Below, piece by piece: positions 62,539-64,000 of a DNA stretch of 64,000 bases. Below the pieces are notes generated by a model, which worked only from the letters and a program-made list of their open reading frames with translations, ran no database searches and was not told where the DNA came from. Position 1 is the stretch's first letter; every line of letters begins with the position of its first letter. Both the position numbers and the translations under genes were made by a program. This DNA comes from Bacteroidota bacterium. Its GTDB lineage: Bacteria; Bacteroidota; Bacteroidia; Cytophagales; Cyclobacteriaceae. The stretch is from the NCBI GenBank assembly GCA_018267135.1, contig JAFDZA010000007.1, positions 1-64,000 of the forward strand, written 5' to 3'.

Positions 62539-63594
62539 ATGAAGAACATCAAAGGTCCGGCTATTTTTTTGGCTCAGTTCTTAGGCGATGAACCTCCATT
62601 CAACAACCTGAAGTCTATCTGCAAGTGGGCAAAATCGTTGGGGTTTGTGGGGGTGCAAATACCCACGTGGGATGGGCGCGTGATTGATCTGAAAAAAGCA
62701 GCCGAAAGTAAAGACTATGCAAATGAACTGAGAGAAACGGTTGAGTCTTGCGGACTTCAAATCACGGAATTATCCACGCACTTGCAAGGTCAGTTAGTGG
62801 CGGTGCATCCGGCCTACGATACCATGTTTGATGGCTTTGCACCGAAGCAGGTACAACGAAAACCCAAAGAACGAACCGCGTGGGCGGTAGATCAATTAAA
62901 ACTAGCTGCCCGAGCGAGTAAAAACCTGGGCTTGGAGGTGCACGCCACATTTTCGGGAGCTCTGATGTGGCATACTATGTACCCGTGGCCTCAGCGCCCG
63001 GCCGGGTTGGTAGAAGATGGCTTTAAAGAACTGGCTAAACGTTGGTTGCCCATCTTAAATGCTTTTGATAAAGCCGGGGTAGATGTTTGTTACGAAATAC
63101 ATCCGGGGGAAGATCTGCACGATGGGGTAACGTTTGAACGTTTCTTAGAAGCTACCGGTCATCACAGCCGGGTAAACATGTTGTACGACCCAAGCCATTT
63201 TGTACTGCAGCAATTAGACTACCTTCAGTTTATCGATATTTACCATCCGTTCATTAAAATGTTTCATGTAAAAGATGCCGAGTTTAACCCCACCGGTAAA
63301 AGCGGTGTGTATGGCGGCTATCAGGATTGGATAAACCGCCCCGGCCGGTTTCGTTCGGTGGGCGATGGGCAAGTGGATTTTAAATCTATCTTTTCTAAAC
63401 TGGCTCAATACAATTACAGCGGGTGGGCTGTGCTGGAGTGGGAGTGTTGCATTAAACACCCCGAACAAGGTGCGCACGAAGGAGCCGAGCGCATTCGCGA
63501 ATATATGATCCGGGTAACGGAAAAAGCCTTTGATGATTTTGCCTCGGCCGGCAAAAACCCTAAACTCAACAAACAAATTCTGGGTACTAACTAA
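62539..63594 (+). CDS. TIM-barrel sugar isomerase/epimerase-like protein
   Basis: The 351-residue protein belongs to the AP-endonuclease-2 TIM-barrel family. Metal-ligand segments are VDVCYEIHPGEDLHD (Glu, His), MLYDPSHFV (Asp), IKMFHVKDAEFNP (His) and WAVLEWECCIKH (Glu). It has no signal peptide, unlike the two other TIM-barrel genes in the window. A near-consensus -7 box (TTAATTTG) ends four bases before the ATG. A c-type cytochrome gene follows 12 bases on, suggesting a unit for oxidative sugar metabolism. Confidence 0.88.
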   Translation: MKNIKGPAIFLAQFLGDEPPFNNLKSICKWAKSLGFVGVQIPTWDGRVIDLKKAAESKDYANELRETVESCGLQITELSTHLQGQLVAVHPAYDTMFDGFAPKQVQRKPKERTAWAVDQLKLAARASKNLGLEVHATFSGALMWHTMYPWPQRPAGLVEDGFKELAKRWLPILNAFDKAGVDVCYEIHPGEDLHDGVTFERFLEATGHHSRVNMLYDPSHFVLQQLDYLQFIDIYHPFIKMFHVKDAEFNPTGKSGVYGGYQDWINRPGRFRSVGDGQVDFKSIFSKLAQYNYSGWAVLEWECCIKHPEQGAHEGAERIREYMIRVTEKAFDDFASAGKNPKLNKQILGTN

Positions 63595-63606
63595 ACTTAA
63601 TTCAAT

Positions 63607-64000
63607 ATGAAAAAAACAAATTATTTATGGATAGCATGGGTGGTTGTCTTGATAGGCACGATCATTTCATGCGGAGGCAAAAAGAGTGATGCCGAAGCCA
63701 AAGAAGATTATGGAGCACCCAAAGAAGAAGCAGCCACCCCCACGGCCAGTAATGCTATTGCCGAAGGTGAGTCTTTGGTGAAAGCCAACGACTGCAAAAC
63801 ATGCCACCACACCAATGATAAACTGATCGGGCCGGCTCATCTTGATGTAGCTAAAAAATATGATTTCACCGAAGCCAATGTAAAACTACTGGCACACAAA
63901 ATTATTTCAGGCGGCACAGGCGTATGGGGCCAGATACCCATGACTCCCCATGCGAACGTATCGGAAACCGATGCCGAAAAAATGGCTCGGTATGTTCTGT
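63607..64000 (+). CDS. c-type cytochrome lipoprotein (3' end cut by the window)
   Basis: The gene starts at ATG 63607 and runs off the window after about 131 codons. The signal peptide (MKKTNYLWIAWVVVLIGTII) ends in a lipobox with SC, so the protein is lipid-anchored. A charged, Ala/Thr/Pro-rich linker leads to the heme motif CKTCH (about residues 72-76) and a probable axial Met region GQIPMTPHANVSE. It resembles small cytochromes that accept electrons from membrane or periplasmic sugar dehydrogenases. It lies 12 bases after the TIM-barrel gene. Confidence 0.88.
   Translation, partial: MKKTNYLWIAWVVVLIGTIISCGGKKSDAEAKEDYGAPKEEAATPTASNAIAEGESLVKANDCKTCHHTNDKLIGPAHLDVAKKYDFTEANVKLLAHKIISGGTGVWGQIPMTPHANVSETDAEKMARYVL

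Noticed and set aside
1..64000. tRNA, rRNA, riboswitch or CRISPR features
   Set aside because: No cloverleaf-like GTTCGAATC arms, rRNA stretches, known aptamer patterns or regular direct-repeat arrays with unique spacers were seen by eye; the only tandem repeats are at 4-117 and have no spacers of CRISPR type.

Overview
The window reads as a chromosomal segment of a Bacteroidota bacterium, most likely from the Cytophagales or a related aerobic lineage; this is my inference. The signs are a large secreted protein ending in a gliding-motility / type IX secretion C-terminal domain, a DUF5916 outer-membrane protein, an OmpL-like porin next to amtB, repeated TAnnTTTG promoter boxes, almost no Shine-Dalgarno sequences, and typical lineage genes (GMC oxidoreductase with TIM-barrel isomerases, a PaaD-like protein, CHU_C). 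Coding is dense on both strands. I found no rRNA, tRNA, CRISPR array, intact transposase or prophage.

Layout. 1-313: tandem degenerate repeats resembling the end of an IS21-type element. 0.3-14 kb: mnmE; a metal-uptake operon (MntR/DtxR regulator with a palindromic operator, then an Nramp transporter fused to a universal-stress domain); a glycosyltransferase; divergent dapD; a DUF3108 protein; mscL; a hotdog thioesterase-like protein; an ABC exporter; Hsp20; and a phospholipid cluster (acyltransferase, gpsA, PAP2 phosphatase). 14-24 kb: a 990-residue secreted protein, a double-CDGSH protein, fabD, folK, sppA, two tiny exported peptides, and a TPR sensor kinase. 24-29 kb: metG and thrS flank a decayed toxin-antitoxin pair and a DUF6326 membrane protein. 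29-41 kb: a ClC channel, amtB plus porin, an FMN oxidase, a MacAB-like efflux operon and a CoA-transferase. 40-45 kb: a TIM-barrel isomerase with a GMC oxidoreductase, then DUF5916. 45-49.5 kb: trmN6 and the kdnA/kdnB pair for 8-amino-Kdo, interrupted by a frameshifted ORF6N gene and carrying an exported HIT protein. 49.7-57 kb: an SDR, a second TIM-barrel gene with a small partner, a serine hydrolase, a DEAD-box helicase, a TPR protein, a small lipoprotein and a PaaD-like protein. 57-64 kb: an acyl-CoA ligase, a WD40-like protein, a cupin, a PAS histidine kinase, a third TIM-barrel isomerase and a c-type cytochrome lipoprotein cut by the window end.

How the genes work together. Several units look functional: manganese homeostasis (mntR-mntH), entry into glycerophospholipid synthesis (gpsA with a PlsB-like acyltransferase), ammonium uptake (amtB plus porin), MacAB-type efflux, and LPS inner-core modification (kdnA/kdnB). 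The TIM-barrel plus GMC plus cytochrome genes fit periplasmic sugar oxidation through keto-sugars.

The observations most worth a second look are these: the kdn locus, with a 39-bp duplication of the kdnB start around an ORF6N cassette; the toxin-antitoxin pair in which one apparent G-to-A change both truncates the antitoxin and removes the toxin start codon; five genes whose -7 promoter box lies 3-6 nt before the ATG, predicting leaderless mRNAs; the perfect 26-bp palindrome before mntR; and two tandem genes for exported peptides of 55 and 44 residues.
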